The position numbers were made by a program, and so were the translations under genes. This document shows, one piece after another, positions 4,193-5,117 of a stretch of DNA of 5,117 nucleotides. The DNA is from Anaeromyxobacter sp. (GTDB lineage: Bacteria > Myxococcota > Myxococcia > Myxococcales > Anaeromyxobacteraceae): assembly GCA_020028115.1 (NCBI GenBank), contig JAHWYA010000194.1, positions 1 through 5,117 of the forward strand, given 5' to 3'. Position 1 is the first letter of the stretch; every line of letters begins with the position of its first letter. A model generated the notes under the pieces. It had not been told where the DNA came from and made no database searches. It saw nothing but the letters and a program-made list of their open reading frames with translations.

Positions 4193-5117
4193 ATGGAGAC
4201 ACCGCCGCCCGCGATCGAGGATGCCGCCGCCTGGCTCGCGACGCAGCGCCCGCACATGGAGGAGCTCCTCCGCGCGCTCGTCCTCGCGAGCTCCGCGACG
4301 GGCGATCCGGAGGGCGTCGCGGCGGTGGCCGCCGCGCTCGAGCCGGCGCTCCACTCGGCCGGGCTCGCGACCGAGCGGCTCGAGAGCGCGCGCGGGTTCG
4401 GGCCGCACCTCGCCTTCCGCGGCCCGGCGGAGGGCGCGCCGGTCTACCTCGTCGGCCACGCCGACACGGTGTTCCCGCGGGGCACGTTCGAGGGGTTCCG
4501 GGTCGAGGGCGACCGCGCCTTCGGCCCCGGCGTCTTCGACATGAAGGGCGGCCTCGTCGTGCTCGGGTTCGGCCTCGGCGCCGCGCGCCGGTGCGGGCTG
4601 CTCGCTCGCGTCGCCGTCGCCGGGATGATCGTCTCCGACGAGGAGGTCGGGTCGCCCGAGTCGCAGCGACTCCTGCGCGAGCGGGCGCGGGGCGCGTGCT
4701 GCGCCCTCGTGTTCGAGTCGGGCCGCCCGGGCGACGCCGTCGTGACGCGGAGGAAGGGCACGGCCTCGCTCCGCGTCGAGGCGCGCGGCGTCGCGGCGCA
4801 CGCCGGGAACGAGCCCGAGAAGGGGCGCAGCGCGATCTGGGCGCTCGCGCGGTTCGTCGATCGGGCGCAGGCCCTCTCGGATCCGGCGCGGGGGCGGTCC
4901 GTGAACGTCGGCACGTTCCACGGCGGGACGAGCAAGAACACCGTCCCCGACGCCGCCGCGTGCGAGGTGGACCTCCGCTTCTCGACGGCCGCCGACGGGC
5001 GCGCCCTCGAGGCCGCGCTCCGCGACGCGGCGCGGGAGGCGGCGCTCCCCGGGACGGCGCTCGAGGTGACGCGCGGCTCCGCGCGGACGCCGCTCGAGCG
5101 GACCGACGCGTCGGCGG
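4193..5117 (+). CDS. M20-family metallohydrolase, CPG2/ArgE-like (C-terminus cut by window edge)
   Basis: 308 codons are present and the frame stays open to the right edge. The sequence shows a di-metal M20 amidohydrolase. GHADTVF (88-94) gives ligand H89 and catalytic D91. GPGVFDMKGG (111-120) gives bridging D116. SDEEVGSPES (148-157) gives general base E150 and ligand E151. E175 (VFESG) is the next ligand. AAHAG (201-205) carries H203, the histidine of the dimerisation domain that completes the partner site. The D116-E151 and E151-E175 spacings (35 and 24) equal those of Pseudomonas carboxypeptidase G2 (D141, E176, E200). The last metal ligand, a C-terminal His, should lie beyond the window. 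No signal peptide is seen, so the enzyme is probably cytosolic. Members remove acyl groups or cleave amide bonds of small amino-acid derivatives. Its place opposite argC makes an N-acylornithine deacylase (ArgE role) possible, but this subgroup is also annotated as glutamate carboxypeptidase or general peptidase, so I give no gene symbol. Confidence 0.9.
   Translation, partial: METPPPAIEDAAAWLATQRPHMEELLRALVLASSATGDPEGVAAVAAALEPALHSAGLATERLESARGFGPHLAFRGPAEGAPVYLVGHADTVFPRGTFEGFRVEGDRAFGPGVFDMKGGLVVLGFGLGAARRCGLLARVAVAGMIVSDEEVGSPESQRLLRERARGACCALVFESGRPGDAVVTRRKGTASLRVEARGVAAHAGNEPEKGRSAIWALARFVDRAQALSDPARGRSVNVGTFHGGTSKNTVPDAAACEVDLRFSTAADGRALEAALRDAAREAALPGTALEVTRGSARTPLERTDASA

Noticed and set aside
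3057..4202. N-terminal extension of argB to give a 654-residue protein
   Set aside because: The same frame stays open upstream of ATG 3056, but that part is an out-of-frame reading of argC and is Arg/Pro-rich. ArgB family length and the ATGA overlap support the start at 3056.

Overview
This is a very GC-rich window with strong G/C third-position bias and no phage, transposon, CRISPR or RNA-gene signal. It looks like ordinary chromosomal DNA of a high-GC bacterium. The protein styles, the four-base argC/argB overlap and the TAGGGT-type promoter set right against an ATG recall Myxococcota, particularly Anaeromyxobacter-like genomes. That placement is inference from familiarity, not a database result.

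Layout, left to right: (1) the N-terminal 56 codons of a class I SAM-dependent methyltransferase on the minus strand, cut by the window edge. (2) A 111-bp divergent spacer with a candidate promoter for each flanking gene and an imperfect hairpin. (3) A 629-residue inner-membrane sulfatase/phosphotransferase-fold protein on the plus strand, with five predicted membrane helices and a large periplasmic domain, closest in layout to the YejM/PbgA and LtaS group. (4) A 68-bp convergent spacer holding six GTCCAC-like hexamers and a weak terminator-like hairpin. (5) argB and (6) argC on the minus strand, transcribed argC then argB with an ATGA overlap. They encode steps 2 and 3 of the acyl-glutamate route to ornithine/arginine. 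(7) A 75-bp divergent spacer where a TATA-like element could serve as the -10 for both directions. (8) The first 308 codons of an M20-family metallohydrolase on the plus strand, cut by the right edge.

How the genes connect: argC and argB are clearly one unit. ArgB phosphorylates the N-acyl-glutamate and ArgC reduces the acyl-phosphate to the semialdehyde. The divergent M20 enzyme has the spacing of carboxypeptidase G2/ArgE-type hydrolases. It could be the deacylase that completes ornithine synthesis, or an unrelated amidohydrolase or peptidase. The membrane sulfatase-fold protein and the methyltransferase have no visible link to arginine synthesis.

I found no convincing new multi-gene system. 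The most interesting signals are regulatory. Three gene starts have a -10-like hexamer only 6-8 bases upstream of ATG, which predicts leaderless mRNAs. The argC and M20 promoters appear to share one TATA element.
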